Below, piece by piece: positions 1 to 6,034 of a stretch of DNA of 13,571 nucleotides. A model generated the notes under the pieces. It was not told the origin of the DNA, searched no databases, and saw only the letters and a program-made list of their open reading frames with translations. The DNA lies in assembly GCA_038231495.1 (NCBI GenBank), contig JBBRLG010000146.1, positions 1 through 13,571 of the forward strand, in the 5' to 3' direction. The stretch comes from JBBRLG01 sp038231495. GTDB lineage: Bacteria > Planctomycetota > Planctomycetia > Gemmatales > Gemmataceae. Each line of letters starts with the position of its first letter. Positions within the stretch are counted from its first letter, which is position 1. The position numbers were made by a program, and so were the translations under genes.

Positions 1-2
1 AG

Positions 3-374
3 GGAAGCGTCGCCGCCGCCGAGACCGTCAACGGGAACGCCGCCATCGACAGGGCGGTTCAGGTGCCTACAGCTGCAAGCCGGTGCGAAGACGCAAATCG
101 CCCAGTTATGGCTACGCACATGACAAGTGACCCACTAGCACGCGCTTGTTACATCCTTGGATCGTTTAAGGGGTTGCTCATCGAGAAAGCGGACGGCGGG
201 CGTGATCTTTACGGTTGTGGTCCGGAAAACGTGCGGGAGTGGGCATCGGCGATCATGATTCTTCGCGCGATGGGGCCGACCTTCGAAGGCTTCGACGAGA
301 ACGGCTTGCCCCGGACGAGGCCCGAAAGCTCGACCGATTTCACATCGGGACGCTCACGCGACGTGACGAATTAG
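3..374 (+). CDS. Open frame entering from the left edge, hypothetical protein, partial or decayed
   Basis: The frame is open from the left edge to a TAG at 372-374. I do not recognise the product. Its first 20 codons (GSVAAAETVNGNAAIDRAVQ) have almost only G or C in third position, as expected of real coding sequence here. From about position 63 the bias is much weaker. Internal ATGs at 108 and 120 could start a short protein containing ARACYILGSFKGLLIEKADG and YGCGPENVREWASAIMILRA. No convincing ribosome binding site was seen before either. After about position 300 a protein-like stretch (PDEARKLDRFHIGTL) continues in another frame, so this may be a frameshifted remnant. It could also be the tail of a gene followed by non-coding sequence. 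Confidence 0.3.
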   Translation, partial: GSVAAAETVNGNAAIDRAVQVPTAASRCEDANRPVMATHMTSDPLARACYILGSFKGLLIEKADGGRDLYGCGPENVREWASAIMILRAMGPTFEGFDENGLPRTRPESSTDFTSGRSRDVTN

Positions 375-465
375 TCCGACTTTGGACACGACCGCTTGGG
401 CGTAGTTATAACGATCCTGCGCCCGTGCCGGTGGTACAGACTTTGCATCCCCTCCGGTGCGGCCG

Positions 466-494
466 TTGTCATCCGTCGCCGGTTCACTTAAAGT
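466..494 (+). promoter_or_regulatory. Putative sigma70-type promoter of the DUF1571 gene
   Basis: A -35-like TTGTCA (466-471) and a -10-like TAAAGT (489-494) are separated by exactly 17 nt. They match the consensus at 5 of 6 and 4 of 6 positions. Transcription would start near 501, about 58 nt before the ATG at 559. No other candidate was seen in the gap after 374. This is a motif match only. Confidence 0.35.
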
Positions 495-558
495 AGAAGC
501 GAGCCGGCAAGGCTCGGCGGCACCGTCCGCACCCGTTGCCAGGGACCGGAGATACAGC

Positions 559-1431
559 ATGCGTCGTCTCTTGATGTGCTTGCCATTGTGCTTGCTGCTC
601 GCGCCGCAACAGGCCCCGACCTCGGGGGTCGCGGACAACGAGAAACCGAAGCCGCCCGCCGTCGAGGCACTCGACAACTCCACGGCCGTCGGTTTCGCCG
701 CCGGGTCGTGGACGGTCCCCGTCCTCTTCCCGCTGCCCGACGACGTGGCCATGGAACACCTGGCCAAGACCGACTCGCTCGCCTTCTTCCGCCAGTGCCT
801 CCGCCGTTACGACCGCACGGTGCGCGGTTATGAGTGTGTCCTGGACAAGACCGAACGCCTCGAAGGCAAGTTGCAGCCGCAAGAGGTCATCGACGTTTAT
901 TTCCGCGAAGAGCCGTTCAGCGCCCTGCTGGAATGGCAGAAAAACGCCCGCCTGGCCAAACGTTCGCTCTATGTGAGAGGCCAAAACAAGGACAAGCTGC
1001 TCGTCCTGCCCAACGGCAAATTGCTTAGCCTGGTTGGCGTGGTCGAGCGCGAAGTGGACAGCCCGTCCGCGAAGCAGTCCGGTCGATACGCGCAATCCGA
1101 GTTCGGCATCAAAATCGGCATGGAACGCACCGTGACCACCTGGATGGAGGCGAAAAAACGCGACGCCCTGCACGTCGAATACCTGGGCGCGAAGAAAACG
1201 CCGGAGGCCGGCAACCGCGTTTGCTACGTCTTCAAACGCTCCCGTTACGACAAGCCGGAGGAGGAGGGGGTCACCGAGACGACGCTCTACGTCGATAAGG
1301 AAACGTGGCTCCAGGTCGGCTCGGTCCTCAAGGGCGCGGACGGCATGATCGGCGATTACTGGTTCCGCGACGTGAAGCTCAACCCGGATTTCAAGCCCGA
1401 CACCTTTACGCGCAAAAGGCTGAGCCGCTGA
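559..1431 (+). CDS. DUF1571-family secreted protein
   Basis: A 290-residue protein. Residues 1-20 (MRRLLMCLPLCLLLAP) form a signal peptide, so the product should be exported. A low-complexity linker follows, then a globular region from about residue 65 to 285. The core with YDRTVRGYECVLDKTER (84-100), VYFREEPFSALLEWQ (113-127) and TTLYVDKETWLQVGS (241-255) matches my memory of DUF1571, a family common in planctomycetes whose function is not established. The pattern of paired beta strands recalls LolA-like outer-membrane-lipoprotein proteins; that is inference. The ATG at 559 is preferred over an in-frame ATG at 457 because it has GGAG just upstream and gives a clean signal peptide; the 34-residue extension would bury it. 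No enzyme motif is visible. A long hairpin follows the stop codon. Confidence 0.8.
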   Translation: MRRLLMCLPLCLLLAPQQAPTSGVADNEKPKPPAVEALDNSTAVGFAAGSWTVPVLFPLPDDVAMEHLAKTDSLAFFRQCLRRYDRTVRGYECVLDKTERLEGKLQPQEVIDVYFREEPFSALLEWQKNARLAKRSLYVRGQNKDKLLVLPNGKLLSLVGVVEREVDSPSAKQSGRYAQSEFGIKIGMERTVTTWMEAKKRDALHVEYLGAKKTPEAGNRVCYVFKRSRYDKPEEEGVTETTLYVDKETWLQVGSVLKGADGMIGDYWFRDVKLNPDFKPDTFTRKRLSR

Positions 1432-1439
1432 TCTTTCTG

Positions 1440-1534
1440 AAAGGATGAAGGCTGAAGGATGAAGGATGAATCAAAGACCAACGAGCCGGTGAGTCGCCTT
1501 TGATTCATCCTTCATCCTTCAGCCTTTATCCTTT
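1440..1534. repeat. Long inverted repeat built of GAAGGAT units; terminator-like hairpin
   Basis: The left arm (1440-1476) and right arm (1498-1534) are 37 nt each and complementary except for one base, around a 21-nt loop (1477-1497). Each arm is itself built of short direct repeats of GAAGGAT / ATCCTTC. The element begins 8 nt after the DUF1571 stop codon and ends 17 nt before the preferred start of the next gene. The transcript could fold into a very stable stem that might end transcription or protect the upstream 3' end. There is no U-tract after it, so it is not a classical intrinsic terminator. Confidence 0.85.
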
Positions 1535-1551
1535 CCAAAGTGAGGCCGCGT

Positions 1552-2718
1552 GTGAAAATCGTCGAGTTGACCGCCTACCACATCCGCATCCCACTGCGCA
1601 AGCCGATCCGCCACGCCTCCCACACCCGCACCGAGACGGACAACTTGCTCGTGCGTTGCGTCCTGGAAGACCAGACGACGGGCCACGGCGAGGGCGTGCC
1701 GCGCGACTACGTCACCGGCGAAACCATCGACGGTGCCCTCGACCTGTTGCGGCGCAGCGACCTGCCCGCCCAACTGGAGGAGTGTTCCGACTTCGCGCGC
1801 GCGACGGCGCTGGCCGAGCGCTTGCGCCTCGCCCCGGTGCCTGGTGACGACCGCGGCTGTGGCGGCAACGCGGCCCGGTGTGCGGTGGAACTGGCCGTGC
1901 TGGACGCTTACGGCCGCATGTTCGGCGAAGGGTTGGCAAGTGTCACACGCCTGCTGGCCGCCGACCGTTACAGCCCGCGGCCGTGGGTGCAGTACAGCAC
2001 GGCAATCACCGCGGCGCAAGGGACCAAGGCACGCTTTGCCGCGCTCGGCATGCGCCTCTACGGCTTCAAACAGATGAAGGTGAAGGTCGGCATCGACGGC
2101 CAGGACGACCTGGCCCGGCTGAAGCTCATCCGCCGTTGGTCGGGCCGCGGCATGAACCTACGCATCGACGCCAACGAAGCCTGGTCGCCGGACGCCGCGG
2201 TCGAGCGCATCCGCACCCTGGAGCCGTTCGGCATCACGTCGGTCGAGCAGCCGGTGCCGCACGGCCAGGTCGAAGCGTTGGCCGGAGTACGCCGCCAGAT
2301 CAAGACGCCGATCATGCTGGACGAATCCCTATGCAGCCGGGTGGACGCCGAGCGCGCGGTGGCGTCGGGGACGTGCGACCTGTTCAACCTGCGCCTCTCG
2401 AAATGCGGCGGCTTCATCCCGACCTTGCGACTGGCGCAGTTCGCACGGCAACACGGTTTGGATTGTCAGCTGGGTTGCCAGGTCGGCGAGACGGCGGTGC
2501 TGTCCGCGGCGGGCCGTCACTTCACCGCGAGCGTCGGCGATTTGCGTTACGTCGAAGGCTCCTACGACCGCCACCTGGTGCGCGAATCGCTGGCGATGAA
2601 GGACATCACCTTCCGCCGGGGCGGCTGGGCACCGGCACTGACCGGCCCCGGCCTGGGCGTCACGCTCGACCCGGAGGCGTTGGAACGAGTGACCGTGCTC
2701 AAGGAACGCCTGCTGTGA
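1552..2718 (+). CDS. Enolase-superfamily enzyme (muconate cycloisomerase / dipeptide epimerase-like)
   Basis: A 388-residue protein with the two-domain enolase-superfamily layout: an N-terminal capping domain (about 1-125) and a TIM-barrel domain. Visible active-site elements are the KxK motif (K176, K178 in FKQMKVKVG), metal ligands D206 (RIDANEAW), E232 (SVEQPV) and D257 (MLDES), and the opposite lysine K284 (LRLSKCGG). This KxK plus lysine pattern is that of the muconate cycloisomerase subgroup, which includes o-succinylbenzoate synthases and Ala-Glu-type dipeptide epimerases. The substrate cannot be read from the sequence. The GTG at 1552 is chosen because GAGG lies 6 nt upstream and the protein then begins MKIVELTAY; an in-frame GTG at 1540 would add four residues. 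The next full gene is an aldo/keto reductase, so a shared catabolic role is possible but unproven. Confidence 0.85.
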   Translation: MKIVELTAYHIRIPLRKPIRHASHTRTETDNLLVRCVLEDQTTGHGEGVPRDYVTGETIDGALDLLRRSDLPAQLEECSDFARATALAERLRLAPVPGDDRGCGGNAARCAVELAVLDAYGRMFGEGLASVTRLLAADRYSPRPWVQYSTAITAAQGTKARFAALGMRLYGFKQMKVKVGIDGQDDLARLKLIRRWSGRGMNLRIDANEAWSPDAAVERIRTLEPFGITSVEQPVPHGQVEALAGVRRQIKTPIMLDESLCSRVDAERAVASGTCDLFNLRLSKCGGFIPTLRLAQFARQHGLDCQLGCQVGETAVLSAAGRHFTASVGDLRYVEGSYDRHLVRESLAMKDITFRRGGWAPALTGPGLGVTLDPEALERVTVLKERLL

Positions 2719-2921
2719 CGGTAAGGCGGGACAAGGCCCTGGCGAGCGGGGTCGCGTTAGCGCCCCGAGTAGTCGGTTCAGGCACCGGGGTCCACTATAC
2801 GCCGTTGACGGCCTCGCGGGCCTCCTCGGCAGCGGGAGACTTGGAGAGCCTCGACGCCGCGGCACCCAAGGGCGGCGCGGTGGGACAACGCTACCCCGAC
2901 ATGAGCACGGTGAACCGTTGA
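2715..2921 (+). CDS. Small GTGA-overlapping ORF, hypothetical (possible gene remnant)
   Basis: A 68-residue frame starts with GTG overlapping the TGA of the enolase-family gene (GTGA at 2715-2718) and has AAGGA (2701-2705) 9 nt upstream, an arrangement typical of translational coupling. The last 45 codons (from TGVHYTPLTASRA to YPDMSTVNR) have strongly GC-rich third positions, like real genes here. Residues 9-19 are encoded by a sequence resembling the palindromic repeat at 13520. No family is recognised. It may be a small protein, or the tail of a lost gene joined to a repeat copy. Confidence 0.3.
   Translation: MTVRRDKALASGVALAPRVVGSGTGVHYTPLTASRASSAAGDLESLDAAAPKGGAVGQRYPDMSTVNR
2741..2770. 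repeat. Degenerate copy of the GAGC..CGTAAGCG palindromic repeat family
   Basis: The 30 bases align to the left arm of the repeat at 13520 with one single-base gap and a few substitutions: GGCGAGC, then GGG, then GCGTtAGCGCCC, then GAGT. A full right arm is not evident, but the segment can fold on itself (CGGGG with CCCCG). It lies just after the enolase-family gene. Confidence 0.4.
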
Positions 2922-2926
2922 CCGCC

Positions 2927-2938
2927 GCCGCTTGCGGC
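2927..2938. repeat. Single half-site of the GCCGCTTGCGGC repeat family
   Basis: The 12-mer GCCGCTTGCGGC is the core of the paired elements at 5978, 7484 and 11473, but here it stands alone, 36 nt before the aldo/keto reductase start. It is self-complementary around TT. It may be a decayed element or a precursor. Confidence 0.5.
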
Positions 2939-2974
2939 GTTGCGGTTTGTGACTCGTTAAAAGGAGACAACGCC

Positions 2975-3946
2975 ATGCGCTATCGGACCTTTGGCCGCAC
3001 CGGTTGGCAGGTCGGCGAAGTGGGTTACGGCATGTGGGGCATGGCCGGTTGGACCGGCTCGGACGACGAGGCGTCGCGGCAATCCCTGCAAGCGGCCCTG
3101 GACGGCGGCTGCAACTTCTTCGACACCGCCTGGGCCTACGGCGAGGGCCACAGCGAACGCCTACTGGGTGAACTGGTCCGTGCCAATCCCGGCAAGACGG
3201 TCTACACCGCCACCAAGATTCCGCCGAAGAACCGCCAGTGGCCGTCGCGCCGCGGCACCGCCCTGGCGGACGTATTCCCGCCCGCTTACATCCGCGAATA
3301 CACCGAAAAGAGCCTGCAAAACCTGGGCTTGCCGCGCGTGGACCTGATGCAGTTCCACGTCTGGGAGGACGACTGGGCCGCGGATGAAACCTGGCAACGT
3401 TCCCTGGAGGACTTGAAACGCGAAGGGATGGTGCGTGCGGTCGGCGTCAGCATCAACCGCTGGGAGCCGTGGAACGCCCTGCACACGTTGCGTACCGGCG
3501 CGATCGACGCGGTGCAGGTGATTTACAACCTCTTCGACCAGGCGCCGGAGGACGAACTATTCCCGCTGTGCCGCGAGTTGAATGTCGCCGTCATCGCGCG
3601 GGTGCCGTTTGACGAAGGGTCCCTGACCGGCACGTTGACGAAAGATAGCCACTGGCCAACCGGCGACTGGCGCAACACCTACTTCGTGCCAGAGAACCTG
3701 AATGCCAGCGTCGAGCGCGCCGACGCGCTGAAGCCACTGCTACCGGCGGGCATGACGTTGCCGGAGATGGCGCTGCGGTTCATTTTGTCCAACCCGGACG
3801 TGGGCACCGTGATTCCGGGGATGCGGCAGTTGAAAAACGTGCGCGCCAACCTGGCGGCGCGTGACGCGGGACCGTTGCCGCTGGAACTGCTCGCCAAGTT
3901 GCGCGGCCACCGCTGGGACCGCCAGCCGGCGCATTGGTCGCAGTGA
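2975..3946 (+). CDS. Aldo/keto reductase
   Basis: A 323-residue protein of usual aldo/keto reductase length. These cytosolic NADPH-dependent TIM-barrel enzymes reduce aldehydes and ketones or oxidise sugar alcohols. The start MRYRTFGRTGWQVGEVGYG is the typical first strand. The catalytic tetrad is visible: D50 and Y55 in FFDTAWAYGEG, K81 in TATK, and H128 in MQFHVWEDDW. Cofactor-side elements are GVSIN (157-161), YNLFDQ (184-189) and the C-terminal TVIPG (278-282). The ATG at 2975 has AAGGAG (2961-2966) 8 nt upstream, which rules out the longer frame starting at 2918. HVWEDDW departs from the usual HxPD context, and the substrate cannot be told. It follows an enolase-superfamily gene on the same strand after a gap of about 250 nt with repeat remnants, so an operon is possible but not secure. 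Confidence 0.92.
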   Translation: MRYRTFGRTGWQVGEVGYGMWGMAGWTGSDDEASRQSLQAALDGGCNFFDTAWAYGEGHSERLLGELVRANPGKTVYTATKIPPKNRQWPSRRGTALADVFPPAYIREYTEKSLQNLGLPRVDLMQFHVWEDDWAADETWQRSLEDLKREGMVRAVGVSINRWEPWNALHTLRTGAIDAVQVIYNLFDQAPEDELFPLCRELNVAVIARVPFDEGSLTGTLTKDSHWPTGDWRNTYFVPENLNASVERADALKPLLPAGMTLPEMALRFILSNPDVGTVIPGMRQLKNVRANLAARDAGPLPLELLAKLRGHRWDRQPAHWSQ

Positions 3947-3984
3947 CGGACGGCTTCGCCCGCCCTCATGCCTTTTGACACGCC

Positions 3985-3993
3985 TGCTACAAT
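3985..3993 (+). promoter_or_regulatory. Putative extended -10 promoter of the receiver-like gene
   Basis: TGCTACAAT matches an extended -10 element: TG at 3985-3986, then TACAAT at 3988-3993, 5 of 6 to TATAAT. A TTGACA at 3975-3980 is only 7 nt upstream of it, too close to act as its -35. Transcription would start near 4000, giving a leader of about 40 nt. Motif match only. Confidence 0.35.
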
Positions 3994-4039
3994 TTCAAGG
4001 AAGAAGGTGTGACCGATCAACCTCAGAAAGGAACGACCG

Positions 4040-4423
4040 ATGACCGCGAAAAGGGTACTCAGCGTGGGCCAGTGTGGGGCCGACCACCGCAAGATTACGC
4101 GCACGCTGGAGCCGTTCCACGTCGAACTGGTCGCCGCCGACACGACGGAGGAGGCGCTGGCGCACTTACGGGAAAACCCGTTCGCGCTGGTGCTGGTCAA
4201 CCGCGTGTACGACGCGAACGGCGCATCCGGCCTGGACTTGATTCGCCAAATCAAGGCCGACGCGGCGTTGCAACCGCTGCCGGTCATGCTGGTGAGTAAC
4301 TACGACGACGCCCAACAAGAGGCGGTGCAAGCGGGTGCGTTGCCTGGCTTCGGCAAGTCGGCCCTCTACGGCCCGCTGGTCACGGAGCGTCTGCGACCGT
4401 TTCTGGAGGAAAAGAAGGGCTAA
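4040..4423 (+). CDS. Response-regulator receiver-like protein lacking the phosphoacceptor Asp
   Basis: A stand-alone 127-residue protein with receiver (CheY-like) architecture: a first strand KRVLSVG (4-10), LVLVN (50-54), GLDLIRQIKAD (64-74), PVMLVSNYDD (81-90) and GFGKSALYGPLVTERLRPFL (103-121). The conserved Ser/Thr (S86) and Lys (K106) are present. The position expected to hold the phosphorylated Asp is N54, and the loop after it is about two residues longer than usual. The acidic pair after the first strand is reduced to D15. Phosphorylation in the ordinary way is therefore unlikely, and the protein may act as a pseudo-receiver partner. AAAGGA lies 8 nt before the ATG. No histidine kinase or output domain is nearby. 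Its stop is 8 nt from that of the convergent nucleotidyltransferase gene. Confidence 0.8.
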   Translation: MTAKRVLSVGQCGADHRKITRTLEPFHVELVAADTTEEALAHLRENPFALVLVNRVYDANGASGLDLIRQIKADAALQPLPVMLVSNYDDAQQEAVQAGALPGFGKSALYGPLVTERLRPFLEEKKG

Positions 4424-4431
4424 CGCTTGGA

Positions 4432-5070
4432 TCAGCCGTCCGGCGTGTCGAGGAGTTGCTGCAAGCGAACTGCCAACTCTGGCGGAAGTTTCGGCAGCCA
4501 CGACGCATCGATCAAGCGGACGCCGATCATGTCCAGAACGTGAACCTGATCCTTTCGCCGGTTCGACAGCAGCTTCAAGACAAGCAGCGATTCGAGAGCA
4601 AGCACCCGGAAGTTTGCCGGATCTTGAACGGTGTCAATCTCCGGGGCCGGCAACGAATGATCGGGTCGCGTCTTTTCTCCTGAGAAGAGCAGGTGAACGG
4701 CCTCGCTAGGCTTACCTTCTACGCCGTCGCGGAACATGACGACATCGAGCAGTTCGTCGTAAACGAAGCCGGCCTGCATCATGGCGGCCGTAATGATGGG
4801 CAAATCACCGCGACGGACCAGTAGATCGACATCGCGGGTGTTACGAATCGCGCCTTCATCGACGGTCGCAACCCACGATGCAACCGCGTTGCCGCCAACC
4901 ACGGCGTATGGAATGCCGGCTTGGTCCAACGCCGTTGTCGCTCGCAACAACCGTTCGCGTACTTTTGCCACGGCGCGCTCCATTCGGTCCAGAATGTCCG
5001 CGTTCATACCAACGGTCTGCGCCGTCCAGCGCGACGTGCCATCGGGGGGTTGATGAATCGGGATAGTCAT
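4432..5070 (-). CDS. Nucleotidyltransferase-fold protein (AbiEii/MNT-like)
   Basis: A 212-residue protein. The nucleotidyltransferase signature is visible: AVVGGNAVASW (GG at 59-60), then RNTRDVDLLVRR with the metal-binding DxD at D80 and D82. A later KLLSNRRKDQVHVLDMI segment (166-182) matches the K..RRKD..D pattern of AbiEii-like and related nucleotidyltransferases. Such proteins transfer nucleotides to RNA, protein or small molecules; many are toxins of toxin-antitoxin or abortive-infection systems, others are housekeeping. The ATG at 5070 is used, though the purine-rich AGAGG is only 2 nt away; a TTG at 5082 or the ATG at 5007 are alternatives. It lies 57 nt downstream of the Imm30-like gene on the same strand, and its third codon positions are less GC-rich than in flanking genes. 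No antitoxin partner is evident. Confidence 0.75.
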   Translation of the reverse strand: MTIPIHQPPDGTSRWTAQTVGMNADILDRMERAVAKVRERLLRATTALDQAGIPYAVVGGNAVASWVATVDEGAIRNTRDVDLLVRRGDLPIITAAMMQAGFVYDELLDVVMFRDGVEGKPSEAVHLLFSGEKTRPDHSLPAPEIDTVQDPANFRVLALESLLVLKLLSNRRKDQVHVLDMIGVRLIDASWLPKLPPELAVRLQQLLDTPDG

Positions 5071-5127
5071 GGCCTCTTGCAACTCCGCATGATTAACTTG
5101 TGCAACGCCTGGTTCGGACCGTCAACT

Positions 5128-5571
5128 TCACGCAACCAATTGACGAACCCGAGTGGAAAATTCCGAGTCGTCCGCCAGAATCTGCAAAAGCACAGCCTTG
5201 ACACCTTCTTTAGCGGCAGGCGACGCAGATTGATAGAGTTTCTTGAAACATTCTCTACTGGCGTCGTCGTTCAAAATATGACAATGGAGACTTTTGGCCC
5301 ATTCGGGAGCGTGGACTTTCATCGACGGGACGGCCTCAAGCAGAGCCGCAAAGTATTTGTTCCTGTCGAAGGACTCAACGCAATTGACCAGGCCGTACAT
5401 CACTTCATGGTGTTGGCATTCATCGGTGAAGACGGCGAGCAGATCGGGCAAATCCTCAAGGTTCGGGGATTGAGCGAGGGTTTGCAGCGCACGATCAAAA
5501 GCGGCCGCTTCCGCTGGCGAGCGGAGGTGCTTATTCTGCTGAAGTACATCAATGAGTGGATTCTTGCTCAT
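5128..5571 (-). CDS. Imm30-like immunity protein
   Basis: A 147-residue, probably all-helical cytosolic protein. The central part HHEVMYGLVNCVESFDRNKYFAALL, then APEWAKSLHCHILND and CFKKLYQSA, matches my memory of immunity protein 30 (Imm30), a family encoded next to polymorphic toxins that neutralises the partner toxin. The call rests on recalled family features, not a search. The upstream gene supports it: the toxin-domain ORF ends 13 nt before this ATG and GTGGAGG sits in the gap, as in toxin-immunity pairs. Third positions are only moderately GC-rich, unlike the flanking S1 gene, which suggests acquisition by transfer. It is followed by a nucleotidyltransferase gene on the same strand. 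Confidence 0.72.
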   Translation of the reverse strand: MSKNPLIDVLQQNKHLRSPAEAAAFDRALQTLAQSPNLEDLPDLLAVFTDECQHHEVMYGLVNCVESFDRNKYFAALLEAVPSMKVHAPEWAKSLHCHILNDDASRECFKKLYQSASPAAKEGVKAVLLQILADDSEFSTRVRQLVA

Positions 5572-5584
5572 GTCCGACCTCCAC

Positions 5585-5998
5585 TTAGAATTGGCCCGGC
5601 CATGCGGCTCGGTTCTGTCGTATTACAGCGAGCAATGATTGCCTGATTGCGGACGTGTACAGGCCTTGGTTTATGTAGATGCCTCGGACATCCCGTATTT
5701 CACTTGCCAGAGCCAACCGCGGTGTCAATGACAGATCGGGGCTGGTCCCATAGGAGGCCGTCAAACGATGTCTGCCGCCAACGGGAGGCGCCTCCATCAT
5801 CATCGAGATTCCTTGTCCCCGCGTGTAACCAGGCACTTTGGCCTGCATGAAGGCGTTCGAGGGCAAATGGTGCGGAGTTAGGTTGTCACCGACTTTCTTG
5901 AGCTTGGTGTCCAGGTAATTGAAGGTACCGACTTTCCCCTCATTTGGAAGTATTGACAGGTGCCGCCCTCCTGGGGATTGCCGCTTGCGGCTTTTCAT
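5585..5998 (-). CDS. Orphan polymorphic-toxin C-terminal domain
   Basis: A 137-residue frame whose residues 21-137 look like a complete toxin C-terminal domain with no delivery domain before it. Conserved-looking elements are GDNLTPHHLPSNAF (HH at 43-44), GISMMMEAPP (63-72), GGRHRLTASYG (74-84), LYTSAIRQSLL (113-123) and WPGQF at the end. I recall this arrangement at the C-termini of large polymorphic toxins. The HH pair and the RHR segment suggest a metal-dependent nuclease of the HNH/treble-clef sort, which is inference. Its first residues are encoded by the right half of a palindromic repeat. The ATG at 5998 lacks a visible ribosome binding site; a TTG at 6025 is an alternative. It lies directly upstream of the Imm30-like gene. 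It may be a displaced cassette, a silent reservoir or an expressed short toxin. Confidence 0.6.
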   Translation of the reverse strand: MKSRKRQSPGGRHLSILPNEGKVGTFNYLDTKLKKVGDNLTPHHLPSNAFMQAKVPGYTRGQGISMMMEAPPVGGRHRLTASYGTSPDLSLTPRLALASEIRDVRGIYINQGLYTSAIRQSLLAVIRQNRAAWPGQF

Positions 5999-6025
5999 GC
6001 AAACTTGCAAAGCCGCAAGCGGCAA
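5978..6025. repeat. Palindromic repeat, GCCGCTTGCGGC family
   Basis: Perfect 17-bp arms (5978-5994 and 6009-6025) begin TTGCCGCTTGCGGC and end in the complementary GCCGCAAGCGGCAA, around a 14-nt loop. It sits 9 nt after the stop of the S1 gene and overlaps the start of the toxin-domain frame. The same element recurs at 7484 and 11473. As RNA it would form a strong stem. Confidence 0.85.
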
Positions 6026-6034
6026 ATTCCGACA

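Noticed and set aside
457..558. Upstream ATG start for the DUF1571 gene
   Set aside because: It would put 34 Ala/Ser/Arg-rich residues before an obvious signal peptide and would lie upstream of the putative -35 box.
1878..2714. Plus-strand frame overlapping the enolase-family gene
   Set aside because: The translation is Arg/Pro/His-rich and out of frame with all active-site motifs; only its last part, from 2715, has independent coding signals.
2329..2976. 215-codon minus-strand frame
   Set aside because: It is antisense to the enolase-family gene and the following gap, with a low-complexity Pro/Arg/Ser translation and no ribosome binding site noted.
3948..3967. GC-rich partial hairpin after the aldo/keto reductase gene as a terminator
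   Set aside because: The stem has two internal mismatches out of seven positions and no T-tract follows it.
4921..5646. 241-codon plus-strand frame
   Set aside because: It is antisense to the nucleotidyltransferase and Imm30-like genes, which have family motifs and, for the latter, a good ribosome binding site.
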